This document shows, piece by piece, positions 63,185 through 64,000 of a stretch of 64,000 bases of DNA. The position numbers and the translations under genes were made by a program. Under the pieces are notes generated by a model. The model was given only the letters and a program-made list of their open reading frames with translations, made no database searches and was not told the DNA's origin. Every line of letters starts with the position of its first letter. Positions within the stretch are counted from its first letter, which is position 1. Source of the DNA: Letharia columbiana (taxonomy: Eukaryota; Ascomycota; Lecanoromycetes; Lecanorales; Parmeliaceae); the NCBI RefSeq assembly GCF_014066305.1, contig NW_023501040.1:186001-250000 (forward strand). Direction: 5' to 3'.

Positions 63185-64000
63185 AAACGTCTTTCTTAGA
63201 AAGATTTCTAAGAATCTTATATTAGTTATAATAGTAATAATAATATCTATATAGCAGCAGTTACTATATAATAACTTACTACTAGAAATCAATAGAGTTC
63301 TTTACCAATATTAGACTAATCTGAAGTTAAGGATTCTTATACTTCTTAAAGTAAAGAATTCTTATACTTTTTAAATAAGAACGAAGAATCTTTATGCTTC
63401 TTTATCTTTCGCTACTTTTATATATCTATTAAGCTAGCTTCTTATAATATAGTTATTTAAGTCTAATAGCTATAAGATTTTATTATCTTTAATTATTAAG
63501 TAAGCTCTTTTATTAATAAAATTATTTAAAGAGTTATCTAATATCTTATAAAGAATATCTTTAAATCTATTAGACTAGTATTATTATTATCGAGAGATTA
63601 ATAAGTATAATCTCATTTTTTATTACTTAATTCGCTTTTTTAGTAAACTTAGCTAAAAGATTAAGTAATCGATTATACTACTTTAAGAATAATACTTCGT
63701 TTCTTTTAAGAATCTATAACTTAGAAATATTATCTCTTTCAATCTTTTATCTATTAGTAATACTCTAGAAGTAAAAAGATATATCTCTTTAGATTAAGCT
63801 ATAGATATCTTATCTACTAGATCTTTAAATAGTAATTCTTAACTTATTACTAAGTTTAATAATCTATAATATTATTTACTAGAAATCTTAAATATCTCTA
63901 TTAATAAGATTATTTATCGTTATAGTAATAGTAGAATAATAGATAAAGGGATTTAGAGTAGACCTTTAAGCTATTAATATAGAAGTAATTATTATTAATA
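63185..64000 (+). mobile_element. Second gypsy copy, 5' part
   Basis: Colinear with 9486-10310: AAACGTCTTTCTTAGAAAGA, TATATAGCAG.AG, CTTACTACTAGAAA, the repeated CTTATACTTCTTAAA.TAA motifs, and on to the window edge. It carries the leader and probably the start of gag; no open frame is left. The element runs off the right end of the window. Confidence 0.85.

Overview
The window looks like 64 kb of a strongly AT-rich, gene-free, repeat-packed region from a filamentous ascomycete (Pezizomycotina) genome. The main evidence is the base pattern. Across most of the window CpA and TpG are almost absent, TpA is in excess, and CpG, CpT and ApG survive. This is the footprint of repeat-induced point mutation (RIP), which turns CpA into TpA on both strands. 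I found no intact protein-coding gene, rRNA, tRNA or telomere repeat. The few open frames above 70 codons are chance products of simple repeats, LTRs or poor-quality sequence. An AT isochore, a pericentromeric or subtelomeric block, or an accessory chromosome would all fit; the sequence does not choose between them.

Layout. 1-1490: lightly mutated repeat 'B1' with ~200-bp tandem units, a 9-bp microsatellite and a terminal 'tail' seen elsewhere. 2676-21480: first copy of a ~9.2-kb repeat family 'A' (A1), broken by a less mutated insert (6267-7523), a Ty3/gypsy retrotransposon corpse (9486-16700) and a tandem miniature LTR element (19161-20969). 23491-24042: short repeat 'C'. 24294-25240: best preserved miniature LTR element. 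25241-30347: RIP desert. 30348-33240: heavily mutated copy 'B2' carrying a younger TIR element (31434-31941). 33575-34794: inverted D and C repeats. 35513-36503: another miniature LTR element. 36504-47901: RIP desert with C fragments and simple repeats. 47902-48254: inverted, truncated miniature LTR element running into a homopolymer block (48255-48744) that looks like bad consensus. 49634-58877: the more continuous A2 copy. 58878-60717: miniature LTR element with a second bad-consensus block inside. 60718-63126: RIP desert with a 92-bp tandem array. 63127-64000: start of a second gypsy copy.

The most distinctive system is a family of ~0.95-1 kb LTR elements with no coding capacity (TRIM-like), present at five loci. 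The clearest copies have 178-184-bp LTRs and perfect 5-bp target duplications. Immediately after the 5' LTR lies a primer-binding site, GGTTATGAGCCC, complementary to the anticodon arm of initiator tRNA-Met rather than to a tRNA 3' end. That is the half-tRNA priming known from Drosophila copia and yeast Ty5. One locus is a three-LTR tandem sharing a single target duplication. The members carry a conserved hairpin and a ~49-bp internal variable tandem repeat.

Most identifications rest on comparing repeat copies within the window by eye. Family boundaries are good to a few bases where target duplications exist and to tens of bases elsewhere.
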